NCBI GenBank assembly: GCA_009363875.1
Contig: CM018694.1
Coordinates: forward strand, 1,054,001-1,118,000
DNA: 64,000 nucleotides
DNA from: Mikania micrantha
Taxonomy: Eukaryota; Streptophyta; Magnoliopsida; Asterales; Asteraceae
Direction of reading: 5' to 3'
The notes beneath the pieces are model-generated. The model was not told where the DNA came from, ran no database searches, and saw nothing but the letters and a program-made list of their open reading frames with translations. Made by a program: the position numbers and the translations under genes. Shown one piece after another: positions 40,064 to 51,176 of the stretch (its first letter is position 1; each line of letters starts with the position of its first letter).

Positions 40064-42471
40064 ATGGCTTCAAAGAATCTGACCAATCTATCCAACCTGC
40101 TCAATCTGGACAATGAGATCGGCACAGGAACCAAGCCACCTAGGCTTGTGTCGGGAGACAACTTTCAAGATTGGAAGTTCATATTTCAATCGTTCCTCAA
40201 GTATACTGACCCGAAACTTTGGAGGTCGATTGAAGACGGGCCTCGTGTGCCCATGTATCAAAGTGAACTCAATGGATTAATTCTCAAGGATCCTGAATTG
40301 TTTACAGAGGCTGACATTCTTTTGATGGAAAAGGATGACAAAGCATATGCATCAATCACAATGGCATTATCTACTGATGTCGATCATGGCTTTAAGGAAC
40401 ATAAGACAGCTAAGCAATAATGGGATGCCTTAGTTGAAAGGTTTAAAGGCAATGAAGATATGCGAGAGAGTCGCAAAGATATGCTAAGGCAGAGGTTCAA
40501 TATGTTCAATCATATCAAAGGTGAATCCTTGGAGGCTCAACTGAATCGTTTCACTCACCTTATGACCGAGATGACTAGTGCCGGAATTGAGATGACCAAA
40601 GGGGAGGTCAACAAGAAGCTCTTGAACTCATTGCCTTACAATTGGAATTCCAACTGCACCACAATCAAGAGAACAACAGATATGTACAAGACCTCCCTAA
40701 GTGAGCTGATTTCAATCATCAATTCTTATGACATGGACGACAAGCAAAGAGCTCTCAATCATGCAAGCTCCATGTGCATTGCACAAGCTTCAGAGAATGC
40801 TGCTTTACTGTCAGCCATCAACTTTCAAACTTTAGGGGTACAGCATCATCAAGCCCCTTCATCTCAGTCAATTCCATTTGAGAATGCATTCACATCTTCT
40901 GGGCAAAGCAGTTTAGTGCCCAAGATCAGTCCTGAGAGTGAAGAAAATCTGCTTCTGTTTAAGGGTTTCATGAACAGTTATAATGCATTCATAGCTGGAG
41001 AGTTAGCACCTGCCAACCTTACTCAGGATAATCTAGAGCAGATAAATCCAGCAGATGTTGAGGAGATGGATATCTCATGGCAAATGGCAATAGTTGTGTT
41101 TCGAGCAAAGAAGTTCATCAAAAGGTATGGAAGGAACAGCTTTGGAAACAACCCGGGAAAGAAACTTGGATTTGATAAGTCAAAGTTGCGGTGCTACAAC
41201 TGTGACTGCTGCTGCAGGAGAAGGTGCTAGCTCATCTAAGGCACTGGTGACTCAAGAAACTGACTCCTATGATTGGAGTGATCAAGTGCAGGAATTGGAG
41301 CTAACTCTGAGTCACGCTTTCATAGCTGAAGTGGATGAAAAGCTGAATGAGGTAACCCAAAATATTTGTTCTATTTCTTGCATTGATAAAGTCCTTAGAT
41401 ATCGATCTAACAATGAGGACTTGATCAAAGAGATCACCAAACTTAAGTACTTTAACTCTGAGTTTTTAAAAAAATGAGGGACATTTCAAAAAGAAACATG
41501 ACGCTAAAAGGCGTGATATTTCACAATTAAAGGAGTTATTAAGTGATAAAGAGTCCAACTATCGTGACACAAGGCGTCGGATAGATGAACTCACTTCAGA
41601 GTTGGAGCAACTTAAGTCTAAATTGTCCAAATCTAAAATTCAGGCTGATAAGTATGATTATGCTAGTACTGTAGTGGCCAACATGATTGATGTCCAATGT
41701 AGGAGAAAGTCAAAAATTGGGATTGGTTTTACCGAGGTGAAACCTCCGTTTAACCACAATTACTCTATCATGCCCAATATCAACACTTCTGTTGATGATC
41801 TGTTGTTGAAATCTGACCGAAGGTTTGATTTCACCACTGGTTCTGACAAACCAGTTTCTTTGACAACAGATCCCATTGAGACTAGCCCCAATATTTCTGA
41901 TGATTCTGAGGTGTATGCAGATAGTTTAAACAAAACAGGTGTGAGGGGGAAGTTTGAAGAAAGAAGTGCTGCGAGGAGCACAGATTGTTCAACATCTTTT
42001 GGAACATCATCTTTTATTTCAAACACTGATTTTGTTGGAAAAGTTGATGAATATAAAATTAAAACAAATGAGATGTCTAAAAACTTTCAGTCAACTTTTG
42101 TTAAGAATGATGTTATTTTGGAATCAATATCTTCGTGTTTGCATCATGAGTACAAGGGTCATTCCACAGTCACCAAAAAGGCAGGTTCAAAGTTAAACCC
42201 TGACTATGAACCTTTTGTTCCAACATGGTCATTGGAACAAGCCTCTACAAGCTCATATTCTAGCCACAATGAATGTGATGTAAAACCCTTTGACCCTAAG
42301 GAATTTCATGAGAAGGTATGTTATTTTGTTTGTGGTAGACCAGGCCACATTGCCAAAATTGTCTGCACAGACTTACTGAATTCTTCTATGGAAAGAATCA
42401 GAAGGTCACACCCAAGGCTAAACCCTCTATCAAAGCAACGAGGACTGACCAATCCTCAAAGCCTAGGGTGA
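40064..42471 (+). pseudogene. gag pseudogene of element D
   Basis: Starts at ATG 40064 (MASKNLTNLSNLLNLDN). The copia gag core is visible (NFQDWKFIFQSFLKYTDP, LNRFTHLMTEMTSAGIEM, LNSLPYNWNS). TAA at 40418-40420 stops the frame. The same frame then runs to 41230. The zinc knuckle is destroyed: CYNC is followed at once by DCCCRRRC, so the middle of the knuckle is deleted with a frame change. A second frameshift lies at the A-run 41468-41474. A charged coiled-coil-like part follows (DISQLKELLSDKESNYRD) and the frame ends at 42471. It is non-functional. The distance from the TATA box to this ATG is about 750 bases. Confidence 0.82.
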
Positions 42472-42742
42472 ATCCTCAGAAAGAATCTCAAAAGCATTCC
42501 ACTGCCAAAAGGACAAAGTTGTTCAAACATCATCAATCTGGTTTTCAAAAACAAAATTCAAACTTTTCAAAAGTTAAAAACAGGTCACAGTAGAAACGTG
42601 ATCCACCAGTAAGAACCCCATTAAAACCAGTTAACCATGGCAGTGTTGCAAGATCAAAGATTGATAAGGGCAAATCAGTTAAATCTAAAGGTGTTCACAA
42701 GAAAGAACCCGTTATCTCTCCTATGCCTAAACCTGTTATGGT

Positions 42743-45700
42743 TTGGGTACCAATCTCTCATTGATTGTGTGTAGAATGCAGGGACGGCCAAATAAGCTTA
42801 AAAATGTTTGGTATGTAGACAGTGGCTGCTCCCGGCATATGACTGGGGATTTCTCTCAGTTACATGAAGTTACACCGTTCAATGGAGGATATGTATCGTT
42901 TGCGGGAGACAAGGGAGGAAGGATTAGCATGAAAGGCATGGTTACAAATGGAACTCTTAGTTTTGAAGACGTGTACTATGTTGAAGAGCTCAATCACAGT
43001 TTATTGAGTGTTTCTCAGATTTGTGACAAGAGTTTTTCTACACACTTCACAAACAAGGAGTGTCTTATTTTGAAGCCTGGTTTTGTTGTACCTGAGAAGT
43101 GGATACTGATGAGGACTCCAAGAATCAATAATGCATACATTATCAACATGAATTCAGATTCTTTCACTGAGAGCACTTGTTTGTTCTCAAAGGCATCGGA
43201 GCATGATTGTCTGCTATGGCATCGCCGACTGGGTCACGTCAATCTGAAGAATCTCAACAGACTTGCCAAGGGAGATCACGTCATCGGCCTGCCTTCTAAG
43301 GACTTCTCTACCATTGAGAAATGCATCGCATGCACCAAGGGGAAGCAGCATAAGAGACCCCACAAGCCTAAGCTGTTCAACTCTATATCATCGATTCTGC
43401 AACTTCTTCATATGGATCTCTTTGGACCGGTTAATGTTTTGATTATCGGGAAGAAATCATATTGGCTGGTGGTGACAGATGATTATTCCATATTTACTTG
43501 GGTGTTCTTTCTGGCCAAGAAAGATGAGACACCAGAGATTCTGAAGAAGTTTATCACCTTGATTGAAAATTAGAAGAACTTGAAGGTTAAGGTGATCAGA
43601 ATTGACACTGGCACAGAATTTAGAAATCAAACTCTCATTGATTTCTGCGATGGGAAGGGGATAGCTCGGCAGTACAGTGCAGCTTGTATACCTCAGCAAA
43701 ATGGAGTTGCCAAGAGAAGAAACAGAACACTCATTGAAGCTGCACGAACTATGTTGTCTGAATCTAAACTTTCGATTTTCTTCTGGGCCGAGGCTGTTAA
43801 CATAGCTTGTTATGTTCAGAATCGAGCATTGCTGAACAAACGTCATCATAAGACTCCCTATGAGATATTCTTCAATCAGAAGCCAAAAGTTGGTCATTTC
43901 AAATCATTTGGCTGTCCGTGTACTCTCCTACATAATGAGCCGAATCACAAGTTTGATGACAAGGCTGATGAGTGTTACTTCGTGGGCTATTCATCCGAAA
44001 AGGCCGCCTATCGGGTCTACAACAAGAAGACTCGGATGATTGTGGAATCATATTATATCGATTGGCAAGAGAGTGCAGGACCATCTGAGCAAACCGATGA
44101 TTTCTAAAAGGGTGATGATGTGGACTATCGGGTTGACTACGTTCCATGTGATCCCAAGCTTCTGTCGGTTGACCCTCCACACATGTACAATCGGGCTCCT
44201 CCAGTTCAGTCAACTCCGATAAATGAAGTCCTCCCATCAGATCCAGACACTTCTCAGTCTGTTCAGCCACTTCCAGAAACAAATCAAGCTTCATCTTCCT
44301 CCCACCAAACTTTTGATAATCCACTGTTCTCAGATAACATTCCTGCGGAACATTACGTGGATCATGGAGCCGAAGAAAGTGAAACTGCTCCTGTCGACAA
44401 CATTTCTTCCTCCAGTGAAGATCAAGTGAACAACATCAGCAATCTGCTAGACAATCTAGCTGTGGAAGAAGTGCTGACACTCAGCATTAACAAGAATCAT
44501 CCTGTTGAAAATATTATTGGACCTCTCTCAGAAGGCGTTCTCACTCGGAGCCGATCTATTCCAGCTCAGAACCCCTTGCCTGAAGAATCTATCACCCGAA
44601 GTCAATCAGGTCCGATTAATTCTTGTTTGTATTCCTGTTTTATTTCGCAGGTCGAGCCCAAGAATGTCAAGATGGCTCTCAAAGAGTCTAGCTGGGTCGA
44701 GGCAATACAAGAAGAGCTGCTGCAGTTTCAGAAACTCAAGGTGTGGAATCTGGTTCCTCTGCCCAAAGGGAAGCTGCCTATTGGAACCAGATGGGTTTTG
44801 AGAAACAAAAGAGATGACTCAGGAATTATTATCAGAAATAAGGCACAGTTAGTAGTTCAGGGCTTCTACCAACAGGAGGGGATAGACTATGAGGAAGTCT
44901 TTGCACCAGTCGCAAGAGTTGAAGCTATACAGATCTTCTTGGCCTATGCTTCCTATATGAACTTCACGGTGTATCAGATGGATGTGAAGACAGCTTTCTT
45001 GTATGGAAAGGTCAAGAAAGAAATTTATGTGTGTCAACCCTCAGGTTTTGAAGATTCACAGTATCCATACCACATCTACAAGTTAGACAAAGCCCTTTAT
45101 GGTCTTCATCAAGCACCTCGAGCATGGTATGCTATACTCATGGATCATCTACTAGCTCATGGTTATACCCGTGGAGCGATTGACCAGACACTGTTTGTTC
45201 GTAAAGATAAGGATGATTTGATTCTAGTCCAAATCTATGTAGACGATATTATTTTTGGTTCCACGAGCTCGGTGCTTTGCAAAGAATTTGAGGCTGTGAT
45301 GAAGAAAAAGTTTGAGATGAGTGCAATGGGAGAAATGACCCTCTTCCTTGGTCTTCAGGTAAAGCAAGATCAGAAAGTTGTGCTGATTCATCAAGGAAAG
45401 TATGTTACTGATATTCTGACAAAGTTCAAGATGTTGGAATCAAAGCCTGCATCTACCCCCATGGCTGCACATCCAGTCTTAACTTCGGATTCTGATGGTG
45501 AAGATGTCGATCAACACCTATATCGCTCGATGATTGGATCATTGATGTACCTAACCGCCAGTCGTCCTGATATCATGTTCTCTGTATGTCAATGTGCCCA
45601 ATATCAAGCCAATTCGAAGGCTTCTCACTTGATTGCTGTCAAGAGGATCTTTCGTTACCTTGTCAGGAAACCACGTCTCGGTCTATGGTACCCTAAGAAC

Positions 45701-46180
45701 TCTGAGTTTCGTTTACATGCTTACTCTGACAGTGATTTTGGTGGTTGTAACTTAGACAGTAAATCCACCACGGGAGGATGCCAGTACTTAGGAGCTCGTC
45801 TTGTCTCGTGGCAATGCAAGAAACAGACAACCGTATCCACATCTACTGCGGAGGCAGAGTATGTTGCTGCTTCCAGTTGCTGTTCTCATGTTATATGGAT
45901 GCAACAACAGCTCCTTGATTACGGTCTGAATTTTCTTGACTCTCCTATTTATTGTGACAATGAGGCCGCCCTTCAGATCGTCAAGAATCCGGTACAACAC
46001 TCCAAAACTAAACACATTGACATCCGGATTCACTTTATCCGTGACTGTTTCGAACGGAAACTGATTCATCTTGAAAAAGTCTACACAGATGATAATCTGG
46101 CGGATCTTTTCACAAAACTGTTCGATTCAGCTCGATTTCATCATCTCCTTGCATCTCTCAAACTAATCAGTTTTGACTAA
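42743..46180 (+). pseudogene. pol of element D: protease, integrase, RT, RNase H
   Basis: One frame with TAG at 43571-43573 and TAA at 44105-44107. Protease WYVDSGCSRHMTGD (about 42812). Integrase LWHRRLGHVN and CIACTKGKQ for zinc, LHMDLFGP for the first Asp, RIDTGTEF for the second Asp (context changed from SDNG), and NGVAKRRNRTL where the catalytic Glu has become Lys (codon 43712-43714). RT: MDVKTAFLYG and YVDDIIFGST (about 45237) with both catalytic Asp present. RNase H: YSDSDFGG, STAEAEYVAASS and YCDNEAAL. Integrase-before-RT order is Ty1/copia. RT and RNase H look intact in sequence, while integrase is dead. The frame passes upstream of protease without a clear ATG, so expression by readthrough or fusion with gag is likely. 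Confidence 0.9.
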
Positions 46181-46250
46181 ACCATATTTGTAAATACTGT
46201 AAAAATTTGTGTTTTGTTTTATTTTATTTTATTTTTATTCTTTAGATCAT

Positions 46251-46267
46251 AAATTTAGGGGGAGAAT
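46251..46267 (+). promoter_or_regulatory. internal polypurine-like tract 1 of element D
   Basis: AAATTTAGGGGGAGAAT about 70 bases after the pol stop, at the same place as the internal tract of element B (28535-28553). Its core TTTAGGGGGAG is the same as the true polypurine tract of element A. Confidence 0.45.
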
Positions 46268-46366
46268 ATTTACAAAAACAACAAAAAGATTTTCTGTCTT
46301 TGAGTCAAAATTTACAAAAACAACAAAAAGATTTCGGTTTTTGAGTCCGTCTAATATGATCTACAA

Positions 46367-46380
46367 GTTTAGGGGGAGTA
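46367..46380 (+). promoter_or_regulatory. internal polypurine-like tract 2 of element D
   Basis: GTTTAGGGGGAGTA, 110 bases after tract 1. It could be a duplicate of tract 1, as the bases before it include a partial duplication. Confidence 0.4.
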
Positions 46381-47399
46381 CATTTTGAAAAGAAAATACA
46401 AAATGATTTTCATTCTTTAAGAAAATTAGAATAATACAAAAAGATTTTCCTTTTGGACAAACAAGTTAAGTTGCCCAATTGGGAAGTGAAATGTCTTCTG
46501 ACACTAAGAAGTTCACTACCTAAAGGTAATTTCTAAAAGAATAACAACTTTAAATAACTATAATTCATAAAGAAGTTAAAAACAAGTTTTTCCTAATTTA
46601 AAGAAATGGACATGATCATTCAAAAATATTAAATATTACATATACAAATAAGTGAGAAGTAAGGAGAATCAGATAATCAGAAAATTGTAACAACTATTTG
46701 ACTTTTTGTATAAATCTTTAAGTCAAAACGAGATTGTGTTTCACTAAACTTGAAACTGTTTTTGAAAAACTCAGGTATTTTCCATGTTTTTTGCAAACAA
46801 AGAACGGGAAATACTTACTGAAGCATCCTTTGTTTTGCGTAAGAAAAAAACTGGGTGTGTGACGTTAAGGACAACGTGCCTTCAGATCAGTAAAACAAAA
46901 GATGCCAATGAGCACAAAGATGATAGAACCCCTTCTTGTTCTTGATTCTAATCTAATAGATCTGTTTTTTTCTTTTCTCACCTTAAACTCTGTCAAAACA
47001 TTTTAAGTTCGGTAAAACACAATCAAAATTGGAAGTAACAGATTTCACAAAATTGATTGGTTGCATGTTAATCTGGTTTAAAAGTCTGACTATTCATAAT
47101 TCTCACAAAAGATAGTTTCAAAAAAAAAACTAATAAAACCTTTGGTCATAAGTCTGATTCTTAAAGTTGCGGATAAACGAGTGGAAATCATTGGTGGGGT
47201 ATAATTATTCTAAGGTTGGGATTTTTGTAAGAAATTATATTAAGGTGGTCAAATTTCTGATACAGATTTGATCCCACAAAATTGAACCGACTCAACTTTA
47301 AACTTGTCCAAAATTTTCTAAATTCTATTTTATTTTATTTTAATTTATTTTATTTTATTTTATTTTATTTTGAAAGGTTAGAAAATTTTTGAAAAATAA

Positions 47400-47480
47400 A
47401 AGTCTTACTCGAATTTCTTACTCGAAAGTTTGAGATTTGAATTTCGAGTACACCTGTACTCGAAATCCATCTATAAATAG
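47400..47480 (+). promoter_or_regulatory. internal promoter-like block of element D
   Basis: CTCGAATTTC, CTCGAAAG and a perfect inverted repeat at 47443-47464 (arms TTCGAGTAC and GTACTCGAA, four bases between) are followed after seven bases by TATAAATAG (47472-47480). The LTR of D has the same order (TTCGAGTACACCT, then TATAAATAG). The TATA box is 650 bases from the accessory ORF ATG at 48130, close to the 730 bases in element B. Further TTCGAGTA words fill the leader to about 48100. Confidence 0.5.
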
Positions 47481-48129
47481 TCGAGCACAGTCACTTTTCG
47501 AGTACCATTCGTTTCGATTGCAGTTTTTGATCACTCAAAGGCGATTTCGATTTCACGACTTCTTTTCAGGAATCCACTCTAACTAAGTTGTAGATCTATA
47601 CTAGGCAACCTTAGGTATAGATTTTTATCAAGTTTTGACCATGAAATCGAAAGTTATAGTCCAAAAACGGTTTTCGAGTACACAACTTCATTTTCAGAAG
47701 GAATCTTCAAAAATTACCCTTGAAATACTCAAAATTGGAAGGCAATTTTCTAGTATGTTAGTCGCCTCCTAATTCCGAGCATTTCAAGTATAATTTTATG
47801 TTCTAAGGAGCAAAATTGAGAGAGTTATGGAGATTTATGTGTTCTCGAAATTTTGTCTTTCGAATACGGCCTGATTTCGAGTACAGCTTGTTTTCGTGTA
47901 CCACTTCATTTTTCGAATACAGCTATAAGTTCGATTACATCCTCTTTTCGACTACATGTCATATTTCGAATATGATCTGTTGTCGAGTAATGATCTATGT
48001 TCGATTACGATATAAAATTTGAGAACACCTTCAGTTTCGAATACGCTCTATGACTTGAACTTAAAATTCTGAGTTTTAATTTTCGAGTTTCGACTATGTC
48101 TGACTTGACTTGTTTTTGTTCTTTTTTAG

Positions 48130-49164
48130 ATGGCTGATCTAAGATTCATGCCATATCATAATATGTTAGCTTATGTCGGAGATCCACCGGAGAAACATGT
48201 GATGTTCAAGAGCCTGGTAGAGGGATTGCTACTGTCACCGGTCAACTATGCGATTATGGAGCATCCTAGCATCGTTGAAGACTATATTCGAAGCTTCTAG
48301 AGTACTGTCTTAGAACACACAGATGCAACTGGAACAATCAGCATTATTGGAGGGATTCAAGGCCAGCCGATCATTATAACAGAGCAAATTCTACGAGAAT
48401 GCCAGCAGTTTGGGGATAAAGCTACAGGTCAAGTCGAGTTGGATGAGGATCTGGTCAACATAACCGTTTACCAGATGGCTCATGAAGGAGTCTATCCTCC
48501 TACAGAGAAGAAACTTTTACACCCATACTGGCGATACCTGGCACATATCGTCGCTCAGTGCCTGTCCGGAAGGAAAAGGGGATACGATGTGCTGAATCAA
48601 AAATTGAGCTCGTGCATGGTAGCCTTAGCACTGGGAATGGACTACAACTACTTCGGAATGATCTTTCAAGATATGCATGCAAACATCAAAGGAAGAAGAA
48701 AGGAGAGGTTTCTGGCTTTCCCTCGTTTCATCCAGATAGTGATCAACAGACGTCATCCCAACCTCGCTCCTACCATGGGTACTCTAAGTATCAAAAGAAT
48801 GAGGGTAGACATTTTTGGATACATGATGATGAATAAAAGCGGAAAGAAGCAATATGTTGGGGAACGACCCCTAATTAAGTTTGGGAGGTTTGTTGGTGAC
48901 ACTGCTATGGAAGAAGAGCAAGGAACCCCTATCGCTATAGTTGCCGATGAGCATGATGTTCCCGTTCGTGGCTTAGAGCCTCAGTCTAGTTCAGCAGCTC
49001 AAAAGGACATTTCTGAATCTTCATCTTCATCATCATCTGGAGAAGAAATCCTGATTCGAGAGACTTTTCCTGATGATCCTCCTATGACAAGGGCCGAACG
49101 TGAAGACATCCAGACAAAGACTACATGCCCACGCCAGAATCTTCCCCAAAGAAGAAAAGATTAA
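48130..49164 (+). pseudogene. accessory ORF of element D, N-terminal domain
   Basis: From ATG 48130 (MADLRFMPYHNMLAYVG) the frame is open to 49164 except for TAG at 48298-48300, where element B has the Trp of SFW. The first 220 residues align with the element B ORF at 26374: YIRSF, ITEQILRECQQFG, LAHIVAQCLSGRKRG, SSCMVALALG, YFGMIF and FPRFIQIVIN. A Ser/Glu-rich stretch follows (SESSSSSSSGEE). From about 49125 a frameshift leads into the next part of the protein. There is no signal peptide or membrane segment. Function is unknown. It is a decayed copy of a gene shared by two copia families. Confidence 0.75.
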
Positions 49165-49700
49165 AGATGATGTCCAAGCGCACACGGGACCCCAGGTTAA
49201 TGAAGAAATCTGCCAATTCTTCCTCTTCCACTCCTGTTCAAACTCCACCACCACCTCCTCCTATAGTGACCACACAACCCGAAACCCAGACTCAGACTCC
49301 ACCTCAACCACCACTACAGCCACGACCACCACCACCACCTTAACCACCACTACAGCCACGACCACCACCACATCAACCACCACTACAGCCACGACCTCCA
49401 CCATCTCAATCACCATCACAGCCACTACCACCACCACAACCACTACTTCAACCCATTCCACCTCAACCTCCACTTCAACCACGACCACCTTCTCACACCC
49501 AAATCCCTCGCACTAAACCATCAACTTCGCCTTTTAGGAGTTGTAAGGAAAAAAGGAAAAGCTCCAATGCATACTTCCACACCTTATGATCGTGAGGGCA
49601 TGCCAGTAGATACCATCTGGTTACAGGAAAGAGTATTCTTGCTGGAGCAGGATTCTATCACAAAGGATGAAAAGATAAGGGAATTGCAAGGATCACTGGT
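49125..49700 (+). pseudogene. accessory ORF of element D, basic and proline-rich linker
   Basis: In the shifted frame the protein reads SSPKKKRLKMMSKRTR (PKKKRLK at 49146-49166 resembles a classical nuclear localisation signal). A proline-rich part with repeated PPLQPRPPP units follows (about 49240-49500), with TAA at 49341-49343. A last part in another frame (49567-49700) holds WLQERVFLLEQDSITKDEKI, which looks coiled-coil. The reading stops where the solo LTR E is inserted and resumes at 53747. The threonine-rich and valine-rich ORFs seen in other frames here are shadows of the CCA repeats. Confidence 0.6.
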
Positions 49701-50139
49701 TGTCACACCCCGAGCCGGCGGGGTTGGATCGGATTCCCCGTCGGGCGGAAGGTTCCCGGGGCGCGATATCGTGAGTGATAATCGTGATGATCAGATTGTT
49801 TACTTTGCACATGATATAAATGAGAAATGCTAAATAGAATATAATTACAAAATTAAATTACATCCGTATCGTTCATAATTTAACAATGTAAATCTGTCAT
49901 AAACATCATAAGATTCCTATCTTGTAACTGCACAAGATATACAAAATGTGTAGTATAATGATGTCCCAAAAGAATGCAGGTCCAAAAATACTAGTCCTCT
50001 ATCTGAAGTCCTAGTCCAAAAGCAATAACTTCTTAATTGACCTGTTCGTCACCTGAGAAGTCATGCAAAAAGATCAAGTCAACACATGGTTGGTGAGTTC
50101 ATATAGTTTAATGTTTGAAAATAGTTTTGTAAACCCTCT

Positions 50140-50528
50140 TTAGGTAACAACCCTAACCTCATTAACATCACCTGTATCATCCGACTCGGTATGCTTATAT
50201 ATAGGGCATATGCCAGGGTCGAGCCTACAACCCGCCCTGACACCGTCCCACCACATACTAAGCCACATAGGACATTGATGTTAATGATAATTAGGCATTT
50301 TACCTACTCTTTCGATTTTCATCTTCATCATAGTTTTATCATGCACATAAAACATTTGAAAATCTCTGGGTAACAACCTTAACCTCATTAACATCACATG
50401 TATCATCCAGATCGGTATGCTTATGTATAGGGCATACCCCTGAGTCGAGCCTACAACCCGCCCAGACGCCGTCCCACCACATACTAATCCACATAGGACA
50501 TTGTTGTTAATGAAAGTTAAGCATTTTA
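50140..50528. repeat. two diverged copies of a 160-base block inside LTR E
   Basis: The block from GGTAACAACC(C/T)TAACCTC to AGGACATTG(A/T)TGTTAATG occurs at about 50145-50300 and 50372-50528. Each holds GGTATGCTTAT, TATAGGGCATA and CGTCCCACCACATACTAA. Element F has it once (about 54826-54990). Confidence 0.8.
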
Positions 50529-51039
50529 CCCCTACCATTAACCCATTAGTTCTTCAGTTCTTCGTTTATGTAAATACACTTTGAAATCTCTGTTGATTTC
50601 TTAAGTTCATCATTCAAAAATGATTAACCATAACATGTGTAGAAACAATTAATAAATGCTTAAATAAACAAATAAATAAACATTTAAATAAAATCTAAGA
50701 CTTAATGATTGGGCCTTGGTCATACTCGAGTAGACTAGTCTAGCAATCAAGGTTCTTAGTAGTTAAGGGATTTTGTAAATATCATCAAACATATGACCTA
50801 CAAATCAAACGGTCTAGCTAGGACTTCTTGAAATGTAGGGTTTTTGTTTCGTACTTGATTCGTCTAGTTTCGTCCCTTGTTTCGTATAGTTTCGTTGGCA
50901 TATTGTTATCTTTGATATTTCCCATACTTTCCCTTGAAAATGATTCATTGATTCGTCTAGTTTCATTGTAAAATGTACTTGATTCGTTGAACATTGAATA
51001 CTAGATTCGTTGAACAAACGTCCTCTTGATTCGTTGATC

Positions 51040-51176
51040 GTTCTTTGACAACACACCCTTGAAATAGTTCTTTGAAATAGTTCGTTAGTTCTTTGACAAC
51101 ACACCCTTGAAATAGTTCTTTGAAATAGTTCGTTAGTTCTTTGACAACACACCCTTGAAATAGTTCTTTGAATTAG
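51040..51176. repeat. 48-base tandem repeat, about 2.8 copies
   Basis: Units start at 51040, 51088 and 51136 with GTTCTTTGACAACACACCC. The region around it is rich in GATTCGTT and TAGTTCTTTG words. The repeat produces a repetitive minus-strand ORF that is not a gene. Confidence 0.85.

Larger units (their letters stand above)
46181..47399 (+). other. spacer between pol and the accessory ORF of element D
   Basis: No coding sequence. Contains TTTTA runs (46210-46236 and 47325-47370), two polypurine-like tracts (46251-46267 and 46367-46380) and a tandem duplication of about 50 bases around TTTACAAAAACAACAAAAAG (46270 and 46311). The rest is AT-rich with no recognised feature. Confidence 0.55.

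Noticed and set aside
49100..49516. Threonine-rich plus ORF and valine-rich minus ORF over the CCA repeats
   Set aside because: Shadows of the proline-rich part of the accessory ORF, in the wrong frames.
50814..51152. Minus-strand ORF with repeated CCQRTNELFQRTISR
   Set aside because: Translation of the 48-base tandem repeat inside the solo LTR E, not a gene.
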